From assembly GCA_001800075.1 (NCBI GenBank), contig MGUR01000068.1:2766-17860 (forward strand): DNA of 15,095 nucleotides, read 5' to 3'. This document shows, piece by piece, positions 6,059 through 14,408 of this stretch. The notes under the pieces are model-generated. The model searched no databases. It was not told the origin of the DNA and worked only from the letters and a program-made list of their open reading frames with translations. A program made the translations under genes and the position numbers. The first letter of the stretch is position 1. The number at the start of each line of letters is the position of its first letter. This DNA comes from Elusimicrobia bacterium RIFCSPLOWO2_01_FULL_59_12. Lineage in GTDB: Bacteria; Elusimicrobiota; Elusimicrobia; 2-01-FULL-59-12.

Positions 6059-8155
6059 ATGGATAAAGTCCACTTTCTTTTTGGCGTTCACAATCACCAG
6101 CCGATCGGTAATTTTGATTTTGTTTTCGAGAAGGCTTACACCCAGGCTTACTTGCCCTTTCTGGAGGCGATGGAACGTCATCCGCGCCTGCGCTGGAACC
6201 TTCACGCCACGGGAATTCTCTGGGAGTGGCTCGAGGCGCACCACCCCGACTATATCGACCGCGTCGCTCGGCAGGTGGACGAAGAACGCGTCGAGATTCT
6301 GACGGGAGGATATTATGAGCCGATTTTATCGGCGCTGCCGGACCGCGACAAAGCCGGTCAGATCCAGAAGCTGACGCACTACATTCAGAAGCGGTTCAAC
6401 ACGACGCCGCGGGGTCTGTGGCTGGCCGAGCGCGTGTGGGAACCTCACCTGGCCAAAGTCTTACACGACAACCGCGTGGAATATACCCTGGTGGATGACA
6501 GCCACTTCCTGATGACCGGCATGAACGAAGATCAGCTGGAAGGGGCCTTTATCACCGAAGAGCAGGGGTGCGGCGTGAGGCTCCTGCCCATCCGTAAAGC
6601 GCTGCGGTATGCCATTCCCTTCCGGGACCCCGGTGAAACGCTGACCTTATTACGGAAGTATGTGACGCCCTTCGGGTACCGCGCCTTGACGATGTTCGAT
6701 GACGGCGAAAAATTCGGGCTCTGGCCGGAGACGTTTGACCATGTGTACCGCGACGGCTGGCTGGAACGGTTTCTCACCGTCCTGGACAGCAACGCGGACT
6801 GGATCCACTGCTCGCGCATTTCGGATTACCTCGCCCACTCGCCGCCCCACGGCCGGGTGTATTTGCCGACGGCGTCCTATTACGAGATGGGGGAATGGAC
6901 GCTGCCTTCGGAGTCGCAGGAAACGCTCGCGCATCTCTTGAGAGCCCATCCCCATGACGCCGAAACCGCCAAGCGGTTCCTGCACGGCGGGTTCTGGCGG
7001 AACTTTTTGACCAAGTACGAGGAGTCCAACAACCTGCACAAAAAAATGCTCTGGGTCAGCAAAAAAGTCCACCAGATTGCGTCCCAGCTGGTGTCTGAAA
7101 CCCAGCGTCCCTCGGGCCGCGCGCAAAAGATGCTGGATGCGTTGTGGGCGGGGCAATGCAATTGCGCGTACTGGCATGGCGTGTTCGGGGGTCTCTATCT
7201 GCCGCATCTGCGTCAAGCCATTTACCGCCAACTGATTGAGGCCGAAAATCTCGCGGACAAAGCGGTTAAAGTGGAAGAGATGAAAGTCTCCTATAAGGAC
7301 TTTGATCTGGATGGCCAGAAAGAGGTGCTGGTCGAATCCCCCCCGCAGAATTTGTATTTCAAACCGCATGAGGGGGGATCGCTCTTTGAATGGGACGTGC
7401 GTTCCCAGGGGATCAACCTGTCCAATGTCCTGACCCGGCGGCCTGAGGGCTATCACAAACAGCTGGCCGAGTTTCAGCAGCGGGGGGGTCACGCGGAGAC
7501 CGGCGGCGTGAAAACGATTCATGACCGGGTGCGCGTGAAAGAACCCGACTTGGAGAAACGGCTGTTTACGGACTGGTACCGGCGCGCGAGCCTGCTGGAC
7601 CACTTCCTGCATCGCGATACGGCGCTGGACGATTTTTACCGCTGTCAATACGGCGAGCAGGGGGATTTCGTCAAATCCAATTACACGGTGGAAGCCTCGC
7701 GGGACAAACGGTCCGAACTCCGTTTCAGCCGCGTGGGAAACGTCTGGATGGGGGATCAGCGAAACGGCCTCCTGGTGGAGAAAACGATTTCCTGGGGTCC
7801 CCCTATCGGGTGGAAAGTGACTTACCGCATTAAGAATGTGGAAGGACCGTCCTGTGAAGTGTGGTTCGGCAGCGAGATGAACTTCGCCTTCTCCAGCCAG
7901 GACAGTCAGGATCCCAACACGCATAAAGCTCTGGAGGCGTGGCGCCGGCGGGACCACGGATTCGGATTGACGCTCCAGGTGCGTTTTGATCAACCGATGG
8001 ACTGTTGGGATTTCCCGCTGGAGACCATTTCACTATCTGAAGAAGGTTTTGAGCGCACGTATCAAGGCACCGTCCTTCTGGCACATCAGATGCTGGGTTT
8101 GGCGCCGGGGCAGTCCGAAACCCGGTCGTGGACCGTGGAGGTCACCCCTCCATGA
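6059..8155 (+). CDS. GH57 4-alpha-glucanotransferase / alpha-amylase with C-terminal DUF1925/DUF1926-type domains
   Basis: The 698-residue product belongs to glycoside hydrolase family 57, close in plan to Thermococcus litoralis 4-alpha-glucanotransferase (659 residues). The catalytic barrel opens with HNHQPIGNF (from His11). GGYYEPIL (83-90) follows, then the nucleophile region WLAERVWEP with Glu124. MFDDGEKFGLWP holds the acid at Asp214/Asp215. These fall almost exactly where the archaeal enzyme has Glu123 and Asp214. After about residue 300 come a helical region (WAGQCNCAYWHGVFGGLYLPHLR) and a beta-rich C-terminal part, as in DUF1925/DUF1926. No signal peptide is seen, so it should act in the cytoplasm on glycogen or maltodextrins. 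The ribosome site before ATG 6059 is weak; the start is set by the conserved distance to HNHQP. It overlaps the EIIC gene by ATGA. Confidence 0.93.
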   Translation: MDKVHFLFGVHNHQPIGNFDFVFEKAYTQAYLPFLEAMERHPRLRWNLHATGILWEWLEAHHPDYIDRVARQVDEERVEILTGGYYEPILSALPDRDKAGQIQKLTHYIQKRFNTTPRGLWLAERVWEPHLAKVLHDNRVEYTLVDDSHFLMTGMNEDQLEGAFITEEQGCGVRLLPIRKALRYAIPFRDPGETLTLLRKYVTPFGYRALTMFDDGEKFGLWPETFDHVYRDGWLERFLTVLDSNADWIHCSRISDYLAHSPPHGRVYLPTASYYEMGEWTLPSESQETLAHLLRAHPHDAETAKRFLHGGFWRNFLTKYEESNNLHKKMLWVSKKVHQIASQLVSETQRPSGRAQKMLDALWAGQCNCAYWHGVFGGLYLPHLRQAIYRQLIEAENLADKAVKVEEMKVSYKDFDLDGQKEVLVESPPQNLYFKPHEGGSLFEWDVRSQGINLSNVLTRRPEGYHKQLAEFQQRGGHAETGGVKTIHDRVRVKEPDLEKRLFTDWYRRASLLDHFLHRDTALDDFYRCQYGEQGDFVKSNYTVEASRDKRSELRFSRVGNVWMGDQRNGLLVEKTISWGPPIGWKVTYRIKNVEGPSCEVWFGSEMNFAFSSQDSQDPNTHKALEAWRRRDHGFGLTLQVRFDQPMDCWDFPLETISLSEEGFERTYQGTVLLAHQMLGLAPGQSETRSWTVEVTPP

Positions 8156-8823
8156 CGGAGAATCCCCTGTTCTGGCGCGCCGCCATGTGGGCGGGGCTGA
8201 TCTCGCTGGACATCACCGGGTGCGGCCCCTGGATGGTGTCCCAGCCGCTGGCGGCCGGACCCCTGTTTGGATGGGTGATGGGACAGGTGAAAGTCGGTGT
8301 TGTGATCGGCGGCATTGTACAGTTGATTTGGATGGATATCTCTCCGGTCGGCGTGGGAATTCCCTTTGATGTCACGGCGGTTACCTTGTTGGCGGTGTAT
8401 TGGGCATCGCTCCAGCCCGACTGCAGCCTGGCGCATATGATGCTGGCGCTGGCGGCCGCGGTACCCCTCGGTTACCTCTTCTGCGCGATGGACTCGTATG
8501 CGCGCCGTCTGAACACCGTCGCGGTGAGGCGTTTGGAAGATGTCCCGGATGCCTACCTCTCGCTTTCGCTCAACCTCGGCATTCTGGGGGGGCTGGCGTG
8601 GTCGTGGATACGCTATGTGATATTTTTCGCGCTTCTGATGTGGGGCGGCGGGGAGCTGTGGGAATGGGCGCTCCGTCATCCGCTGCCGCCCTGGGTCGAC
8701 GTGGGACTGACGTATGCGGCGATCCTGCTTCCAGTGGCCGGGCTGGGCGTGGCCTTGGAGTTGTTTCTCACGGAGGATCCGGAGCGGCGGTACCCGTCTC
8801 TCCAGGGGTTTAAAAAGCGATGA
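8152..8823 (+). CDS. manY: PTS mannose-family EIIC (membrane subunit)
   Basis: The 223-residue product is very hydrophobic, with about six or seven possible membrane segments. It carries the EIIC-Man stretch PLAAGPLFGWVMGQVKVG followed by IGGIVQLIWMDISPVGVGIP, a region tied to sugar binding in the family. It is somewhat shorter than ManY of E. coli (266). An upstream GTG at 8128 is in frame, but ATG 8152 is preferred: GGAGG at 8137-8141 lies ten bases before it, it overlaps the GH57 stop as ATGA, and MTENPLFWRAAMWAG is a natural start. It should form the sugar channel with EIID, whose gene it overlaps (ATGA). Specificity could be mannose, glucose, glucosamine or another hexose. Confidence 0.87.
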   Translation: MTENPLFWRAAMWAGLISLDITGCGPWMVSQPLAAGPLFGWVMGQVKVGVVIGGIVQLIWMDISPVGVGIPFDVTAVTLLAVYWASLQPDCSLAHMMLALAAAVPLGYLFCAMDSYARRLNTVAVRRLEDVPDAYLSLSLNLGILGGLAWSWIRYVIFFALLMWGGGELWEWALRHPLPPWVDVGLTYAAILLPVAGLGVALELFLTEDPERRYPSLQGFKKR

Positions 8824-9587
8824 ACCCGTTCGTCGCGCTGTGTCATACCTATGCGAGGTCGTTCTTCCTCCAAACACTCTGGAATTTTGAACGTCTGCAG
8901 AATGTGGGGTTTGCCTTCAGTATGGCGCCGCTTCTCGGGCAGCTGGACCACTCCAAGACAGCCTTTCGCAAGCTGCTGAGGCGTCAGCTGCTGTTTTTTA
9001 ACACCCATCCCTATTTCGCGCCCATCGTGATGGGCGTGGTGTATGCGAAGGAAAAAGCACGGACCGGCGGCGTGGAAGACGAAGATCAAACGCTGACGGT
9101 CTTGAAGGACAGCATGGGGGGCGCCTTCGGCGCGGTGGGGGACCATGTCATCTGGGGGACCTGGCGGCCGTTCGCCGCCGTGGTCGCGTTGTCCACGGGC
9201 ATCCTCGTCGCCGAGCCCTCACGATCCTGGCAGGTATGCGCGCAGTGGTGGGTGGCCGGGTTTTTATGCATGTTCAACGCGGTGCATCTCTGGCTGCGCT
9301 GGCGCGGTCTGCAGAAAGCGGTTCAGGAGGGTCCCGGCGTGGTGCGCTGGGTCGAATCGCTGCACCTGCAGGGATGGGCCGCGCAACTCCGCCGCATGGG
9401 TTTGTTCCTCCTGGCGGTGCTGGTGCTGGTGTACCTGGGTCGCTCGTCATCCTCCAATCTTCTGCTCTGGATGGTCGGGGTGCTTCTGGGCGCGATCGTG
9501 CTGAAACGCTGGTCGTTGTCCGGGTTTGCGATTTTTTACCTGGTGATCGCCGTCGCGATGGCGTTGAGTTCCTTCGGGGTCCGGTGA
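8820..9587 (+). CDS. manZ: PTS mannose-family EIID (membrane subunit)
   Basis: The 255-residue product shows the EIID signature in order: RSFFLQTLWNFERLQNVGFA near the N-terminus, then FFNTHPYFAPIVMGV and KDSMGGAFGAVGDHVIWGT. These are the family's wording around the amphipathic N-terminal helices and the glycine-rich loop. The C-terminal half has several hydrophobic segments (about 118-133, 142-160, 197-211, 219-233 and 237-253). EIID is found only in the mannose PTS family and pairs with EIIC in the membrane. The ATG overlaps the EIIC stop by ATGA. The gene ends three bases before the HPr ATG. Confidence 0.93.
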   Translation: MNPFVALCHTYARSFFLQTLWNFERLQNVGFAFSMAPLLGQLDHSKTAFRKLLRRQLLFFNTHPYFAPIVMGVVYAKEKARTGGVEDEDQTLTVLKDSMGGAFGAVGDHVIWGTWRPFAAVVALSTGILVAEPSRSWQVCAQWWVAGFLCMFNAVHLWLRWRGLQKAVQEGPGVVRWVESLHLQGWAAQLRRMGLFLLAVLVLVYLGRSSSSNLLLWMVGVLLGAIVLKRWSLSGFAIFYLVIAVAMALSSFGVR

Positions 9588-9589
9588 GC

Positions 9590-9859
9590 ATGACAGAAAA
9601 AGTATTCACCGTTAAGAATCGGCTGGGGCTGCATGCCCGGCCCGCGGCGCTGTTTGTGCAAACAACCAATAAATTCCGTTCCAGTGTGAAAGTCTCTAAA
9701 GGCGACGTGGAAGTGGATGGAAAGTCCATCATGGGACTGATGATGCTGGCGGCGGAAGAGGGGTCCAAAGTGCGCATCGCGGCCAATGGGGACGATGAAA
9801 AAGACGTCATCAAGGCCTTGGAGCATCTTTTTGACAGCCGTTTTGATGAAAAGGAGTAG
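9590..9859 (+). CDS. ptsH: Phosphocarrier protein HPr
   Basis: The 89-residue product is the general PTS phosphocarrier. It has the active site RLGLHARPAA with His15, which takes phosphate from Enzyme I, and DGKSIMGLMML with Ser46, the site used by HPr kinase. The Ile-Met residues after Ser46 fit the HprK recognition region. Keeping both sites, plus hprK in the same cluster, points to a metabolically regulated HPr, as in Firmicutes and some diderms. The ATG at 9590 is three bases after the EIID stop; a GTG at 9584 is also in frame but overlaps that stop. A much longer upstream reading frame exists but runs over EIID in another frame and is not real. Length equals the family norm (85-90). Confidence 0.96.
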   Translation: MTEKVFTVKNRLGLHARPAALFVQTTNKFRSSVKVSKGDVEVDGKSIMGLMMLAAEEGSKVRIAANGDDEKDVIKALEHLFDSRFDEKE

Positions 9860-9864
9860 CCGTG
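9851..9864 (+). promoter_or_regulatory. Ribosome binding site for the GTG start of ptsI
   Basis: AAGGAG at 9851-9856 lies at the end of ptsH, five bases before GTG 9862. The spacing supports the GTG over any later start. Confidence 0.6.
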
Positions 9865-11613
9865 CCCGACACCCGTCCGCCCGCTAAATCGATCGTTCTT
9901 CGGGGCATCCCCGCCTCGCCCGGCATCGGCATCGGGAAGGCGTTTGTTTTCAAGGAAGAAGCGCTGTCCTATGTCTTCCGCGCCCTGGCCCGGGACGAAG
10001 TCCGCAAAGAAATCGTGCGGTTCCGGCAGGCCGTCAGCCGGACCCGCACGGAAATCCTGCAGTCCCGCGACAAAGTCCTCAAAGTCCTGGGGAAATCGCA
10101 CGCCGCGCTGATTGACGTTCACCTGCTCATTCTCGAAGATGCGCTCTTCAGCAAAGACATCGAGAAGAAAATCACCCAGGAGTTGATGAATGCAGAAGCG
10201 GCCCTGGTCGCCGTCCTGGACTCGATCGGCCGCACCTTCAGCAAGTTGGGCGACGAATATTTTCGCCAGCGCAAAGACGATATTATGGACGTAGGGAAGC
10301 TGGTCATGCGCCACTTGCTTGGTCAGAAGAGCGTGACCTTGTCGAATCTATCCGAACGGGCGGTGATCGTAGCGCACGATTTGTCGCCTTCCGAGACCTT
10401 GTCCATGCGCGAGGACCTCACCGAAGGGTTCGCGACGGACATCGGCGGGCGCACCTCGCATGCGGCGATCCTCGCCCAGGGTCTGGAGATTCCGGCGGTC
10501 GTCGGCTTGAAAGATGTCACCGCACATGTCGCGACGGGCGACCTGGTGGTCGTGGATGGCAACGAGGGGCTGGTCATCATCAATCCCACGATGGCCGTCC
10601 TGGAAAATTACCGCAAGGCGCGGGAAATCCAGATTGCCGAATCTCGAGAGCTGGAAAAGCTCAAAGACCTTCCCGCGCAGACCCAGGATGGCCATCGCGT
10701 CGTCCTGGCGTCCAATATAGAGGCCCCGGAGGAGGTCAAGACGGCTCTCGGTCACGGCGCCGAAGGGATCGGGCTTTACCGAACGGAATTTCTGTATTTA
10801 AACCGCCACCGCCCGCCCACGGAAGAGGAGCATTTCGAAAATTATCGGACGGTGGCGCGCCAGATGCTGCCGTACCCAGTGATCATTCGAACGATGGATA
10901 TCGGCGGGGACAAGCTGCTGCCGCTGGGGGTCTCCGGTTTTGATGATGAGCCGAACCCTTTTCTGGGGCTGCGCGGCATCCGATTGTGCCTGCGTTACCA
11001 GGACCTCTTTAAACTCCAGCTGCGGGCGATCTTGCGCGCCTCGGTGGAAGGCAAACTGAAAATCATGTATCCGATGATCACCAGCCTGGAAGAATTGCGC
11101 GAGGCCAATCGTATTCTGGAGGAGGTCAAGCGGGATCTGTCCGCCAAGGGCGTGGCTTTTGATAAAGGGCTGGAAGTGGGCGTTATGATTGAAACGCCGT
11201 CCGCCGCGATGATCTCCGATCTCTTGGCGCAGGAGGCGGACTTCCTGTCGCTGGGGACCAACGATCTGATCCAATACACCGTCGCCGTCGACCGGGTCAA
11301 TGAAAACGTCGCTTCCTTATATAACCCGCTCCATCTCGCCGTTCTACGACTGATCGCCCGCGTCATCGAGGCCGCTCATCAGGCTGGAAAGTGGGTGGGG
11401 ATGTGCGGCGAGATGGCCGGGGATCCGACCGTGACGAAAATCCTTCTCGGGCTGGGTCTTGATGAGTTTTCCGTCGCGGCCTCGGCCATCCCCAAGATCA
11501 AATTGCTCCTGCGCGGGGCCAGCTATGAACGGGCCCAGAAACTGGCGCAAGCCGTGCTTCAATCCAAAGACCAGGAGTCCCTCCTGAAGCGGCTGTCCAC
11601 CTTTAAAGGGTAA
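9862..11613 (+). CDS. ptsI: PTS Enzyme I (PEP-protein phosphotransferase)
   Basis: The 583-residue product fits Enzyme I (about 575). It autophosphorylates from PEP and hands phosphate to HPr. The N-terminal part has LRGIPASPGIGIGKAF and the phosphohistidine loop GGRTSHAAILA with His200. The PEP-binding barrel has GAEGIGLYRTEFL, MDIGGDK, GLRGIRLCL, ETPSAAMI, LGTNDLIQYT and the proton-donor cysteine Cys515 in GMCGEMAGDP. There is no N-terminal GAF domain, so it is the sugar-PTS type, not the PtsP nitrogen type. This matters because the cluster also holds a PtsN-like EIIA, which would then have to share this single Enzyme I and HPr unless another pair exists elsewhere. The GTG start has AAGGAG five bases upstream, overlapping the end of ptsH. 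Confidence 0.97.
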   Translation: MPDTRPPAKSIVLRGIPASPGIGIGKAFVFKEEALSYVFRALARDEVRKEIVRFRQAVSRTRTEILQSRDKVLKVLGKSHAALIDVHLLILEDALFSKDIEKKITQELMNAEAALVAVLDSIGRTFSKLGDEYFRQRKDDIMDVGKLVMRHLLGQKSVTLSNLSERAVIVAHDLSPSETLSMREDLTEGFATDIGGRTSHAAILAQGLEIPAVVGLKDVTAHVATGDLVVVDGNEGLVIINPTMAVLENYRKAREIQIAESRELEKLKDLPAQTQDGHRVVLASNIEAPEEVKTALGHGAEGIGLYRTEFLYLNRHRPPTEEEHFENYRTVARQMLPYPVIIRTMDIGGDKLLPLGVSGFDDEPNPFLGLRGIRLCLRYQDLFKLQLRAILRASVEGKLKIMYPMITSLEELREANRILEEVKRDLSAKGVAFDKGLEVGVMIETPSAAMISDLLAQEADFLSLGTNDLIQYTVAVDRVNENVASLYNPLHLAVLRLIARVIEAAHQAGKWVGMCGEMAGDPTVTKILLGLGLDEFSVAASAIPKIKLLLRGASYERAQKLAQAVLQSKDQESLLKRLSTFKG

Positions 11614-11631
11614 GCGCGGGACCCGCACGGT

Positions 11632-13416
11632 ATGGACATCCGCAACTTTTGCATCATTGCGCATATCGATCATGGGAAATCCACGCTCGCCGACCGGCTG
11701 CTGGAAATCACCGGAACCATCACGGCTCGGGAGCGGCGCGATCAGATCATGGACGGTATGGAATTGGAGCGTGAGCGCGGCATCACGATTAAAGCCAAGG
11801 CCGTCCGCATGCAATACATCTCCCCCGTTTCCAAGACACCCTACGTGTTAAACCTGATTGATACCCCCGGTCACGTGGATTTCACCTATGAAGTCTCGCG
11901 CGCCCTGGCGGCGTGCGAAGGAGCGCTTCTCCTGGTGGATGCGACGCAGGGGGTGGAGGCCCAGACGCTTGCCAACGCGACGCTGGCCCGGGACGCCGGC
12001 CTCACGCTGATTCCGGTGATCAACAAAACCGATCTCCCCGCGGCGGATCCGGACACCTGCCGGGCCCAAATCCGCGAGGTCCTGGGTATTGTCCGGCCGG
12101 CCCTCTTGGCCAGCGCTAAATCGGGTCAGGGTATCTCTGAGATTCTGGAGGCGATTGTCAATGACATCCCGCCGCCCCCCACGGACCGGTCGGCGCCGCT
12201 GAAAGCGCTGGTTTTTGATTCGGTGTTCGATCCTTTTCGCGGCGTGGTGGTGTACGTCCGAATCTTGGAAGGGGAAGTCACAGCGGGCATGGCGCTCCGT
12301 TTTATGATGACGGGGCGGCTCGTAGTGGCGGAAGAAGTGGGGGTCCTTCAATTAAAGCTATTGAAGGCCGACTCGTTGGGACCGGGGGAGGTCGGCTATC
12401 TCATACTCGGTTTGAAAGAGCTGGGGGATGTGCGGGACGGGGACACGCTGACGTCGGTGGACCGTCCCACGGCGACCCCGCACCCCGGCTATAAAGAGCT
12501 TAAGCCGTTTGTGTTTGCCGGGATCTACCCGGTCAATCCCAGCGACTACGACAATCTCAAGAAGGCGCTCGAGAAACTGCACCTGAGCGACTCCGCTTTC
12601 ACGTTTTTCCCGGAGACATCCTCCGCGCTGGGGTTTGGTTACCGGGCCGGATTTCTGGGGCTGCTGCACCTGGATATCATCAAAACCCGCGTTGAACGCG
12701 AATTCCAGATTGCCCTGATCGTCACCGCCCCGAACGTCGTGTACCACGTCATTCCGCAGCACGGCGAGAAAATCATCGTGGACAACCCGGCCGCGTTCCC
12801 GGACCCCGGGATCATCAAGGAAATCCACGAACCGTATGTGTCGGCGACGATCGTGACCCCGGCCGATTATGTCGGCCCGCTGATGCAGCTGTGTCAGGAC
12901 CGCCGGGGGTTGTTCCACGACATGAAATACCTGTCGGCGACGCGCGTGGCCCTCCACTACGATTTACCATTGGCGGAAATCGTCAGTGATTTCTACAATG
13001 AGCTCAAGTCGATGTCCAAGGGGTACGCCTCGTTTGATTACGAGCATACCGGGCACAGTCCGGCGGATCTGGTCAAGATGGAGATCGTGGTCAACGGCGA
13101 GGTGGTGGACGCTTTCTCGCTGATCGTGCATCAACAGAAAGCCTACGATCAGGGCCGGCATCTGGTGGAATCCCTGAAGGCCTTGATTCCGCGGCAGATG
13201 TTCGAGATCCCGCTTCAGGCGCGTATCCATCACCGGATCATCGCCCGGGAAACGATCCCCGCCCTGCGCAAGGATGTCCTGTCTAAATGCTACGGGGGGG
13301 ATATCACGCGGAAGCGCAAGCTTCTGGAAAAGCAAAAAGAAGGGAAGAAGAAGATGAAGCAGTTTGGCCAAGTGGAAATTCCCCAGGAAGCCTTCATGGC
13401 TATTTTGAGAAGGTAA
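11632..13416 (+). CDS. lepA: Elongation factor 4 (LepA GTPase)
   Basis: The 594-residue product is a full-length LepA (about 600), a ribosome-bound GTPase implicated in initiation and back-translocation. The G-domain motifs are AHIDHGKST (10-18), ERERGITIKAKAVRM, DTPGHVDF (from Asp77) and NKTD (131-134). The EF-G-like domains follow. The LepA-specific C-terminus is present: GFLGLLHLDIIKTRVERE, then KCYGGDITRKRKLLEKQKEG and VEIPQEAFMAILRR. No ATP/GTP motif is missing. The ATG is 18 bases after ptsI with only a weak ribosome site nearby, but the MDIRNFCIIAHIDHGK beginning fixes the start. lepB follows ten bases later, the common lepA-lepB pairing. Confidence 0.98.
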   Translation: MDIRNFCIIAHIDHGKSTLADRLLEITGTITARERRDQIMDGMELERERGITIKAKAVRMQYISPVSKTPYVLNLIDTPGHVDFTYEVSRALAACEGALLLVDATQGVEAQTLANATLARDAGLTLIPVINKTDLPAADPDTCRAQIREVLGIVRPALLASAKSGQGISEILEAIVNDIPPPPTDRSAPLKALVFDSVFDPFRGVVVYVRILEGEVTAGMALRFMMTGRLVVAEEVGVLQLKLLKADSLGPGEVGYLILGLKELGDVRDGDTLTSVDRPTATPHPGYKELKPFVFAGIYPVNPSDYDNLKKALEKLHLSDSAFTFFPETSSALGFGYRAGFLGLLHLDIIKTRVEREFQIALIVTAPNVVYHVIPQHGEKIIVDNPAAFPDPGIIKEIHEPYVSATIVTPADYVGPLMQLCQDRRGLFHDMKYLSATRVALHYDLPLAEIVSDFYNELKSMSKGYASFDYEHTGHSPADLVKMEIVVNGEVVDAFSLIVHQQKAYDQGRHLVESLKALIPRQMFEIPLQARIHHRIIARETIPALRKDVLSKCYGGDITRKRKLLEKQKEGKKKMKQFGQVEIPQEAFMAILRR

Positions 13417-13429
13417 GGAGACCGAATTG
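13415..13429 (+). promoter_or_regulatory. Ribosome binding site for the TTG start of lepB
   Basis: AAGGAG at 13415-13420 overlaps the lepA stop and sits six bases before TTG 13427. The next in-frame ATG lies inside the second hydrophobic segment, so TTG is the better start. Confidence 0.6.
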
Positions 13430-14377
13430 GAAATCACGCTCTTCTGGATTGGGTGCGGGTTAGGTTTTTATGCGGTGGTCTTGCGGCTGATCTTCAAGAA
13501 AGAAGACTGGCTCACCCGGCGAGGGCTGGTGACGACCCTGCATGTCCTGTTCATGGCCGCGGTCGGCGCGCTGGTGGGATTTGTCGTGAGCGCCTCGGTG
13601 GATTTGCACGGTCCCACGCCGCGCTGGCCGGTGACGCTGGGCGCCCTGGGCGTGCTGTGGGGGTTCTATCAAGCGACCCGTAAATTCCCCAAGGGGGAAC
13701 AGCCATCGCAGTTGTTGGCGGGGGATCTCGACCTGGTGGAGACGTCGTTCTCAGCGGTCCTGCTCGCCGCCGTCATCATGTACGCGGTGATCCAGGCGTT
13801 CAAAATTCCTTCCGGCTCGATGGAAGAGACGCTCCATATCGGCGATCATTTGTTCGTCAATAAATTCATTTACGGGGTGCGCATTCCCTGGACGGATAAG
13901 CGGGTCGTGAAACTGCGTGAGGTGCGGCGCGGCGATGTGGTGGTTTTTCAGAGTACCCCGTCGGCGCTGAATGAGGAGGAACGGAAACGAGGGGTGCGGA
14001 AGGATTTTATCAAACGCGCCGTCGGGTTGCCCGGAGACGAAGTCTGGGTCAAGAACAAACGGTTGTATATCAATGGCGTTCTGCAGAAAGAGCCGTATGT
14101 CGTTTACAAAGATCCCATCGTGATCCCCGACACGCACCGCCTGGGCAATCGTGAGGAAATTCAGAAGGAGTGGATCCAAGGCGAGTTGGCGCAGTACAGC
14201 TACGTGCGGGACAATTTCGGACCGATCCAGGTGCCTCCGGATCATTATTTTGTGATGGGGGATAACCGGGACGGCTCCTTTGACGCTCGGTTCTGGGGGC
14301 CGCTTCCCAACCGGCTTCTGAAAGGGAAAGCGTGGTTTGTCTATTGGCCCCTGCGGCGTATCAAGGTGATTCGATGA
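13427..14377 (+). CDS. lepB: Signal peptidase I
   Basis: The 316-residue product cleaves signal peptides of exported proteins at the outer face of the inner membrane. The catalytic serine is Ser131 in KIPSGSMEETL and the general-base lysine is Lys196 in DFIKRAVGLPGDEV. The last conserved box is VMGDNRDGSFDARFWG. An insertion-like stretch (about 220-265) carries the usual beta domain with a YIN-GVL turn. The N-terminus is unusual: before the segment next to the active site (108-125) there are two or three more hydrophobic segments (about 4-22, 34-56 and weaker 67-82), giving about 105 residues ahead of the usual anchor. The TTG start has a good ribosome site. It would process LptA and other exported proteins. 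Confidence 0.96.
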   Translation: MEITLFWIGCGLGFYAVVLRLIFKKEDWLTRRGLVTTLHVLFMAAVGALVGFVVSASVDLHGPTPRWPVTLGALGVLWGFYQATRKFPKGEQPSQLLAGDLDLVETSFSAVLLAAVIMYAVIQAFKIPSGSMEETLHIGDHLFVNKFIYGVRIPWTDKRVVKLREVRRGDVVVFQSTPSALNEEERKRGVRKDFIKRAVGLPGDEVWVKNKRLYINGVLQKEPYVVYKDPIVIPDTHRLGNREEIQKEWIQGELAQYSYVRDNFGPIQVPPDHYFVMGDNRDGSFDARFWGPLPNRLLKGKAWFVYWPLRRIKVIR

Positions 14378-14408
14378 CGTTCAAACACGATTTCTCCTGG
14401 AGGACCCT

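Noticed and set aside
6650..7993. Long reverse-strand open frame (about 447 codons) opposite the GH57 gene
   Set aside because: It has no recognisable domain, is rich in His/Arg/Pro/Val as expected from antisense of a GC-rich gene, and the + strand frame has intact GH57 catalytic motifs.
9236..9859. A 207-codon + strand frame that would make HPr much longer
   Set aside because: The first 118 codons run over EIID in another frame and look like shadow sequence. HPr proper starts at ATG 9590 with normal family length.
9274..10314. Reverse-strand open frame (about 346 codons) across EIID, ptsH and ptsI
   Set aside because: It spans three clear + strand genes with conserved motifs; its composition is typical of antisense shadow and no domain is recognisable.
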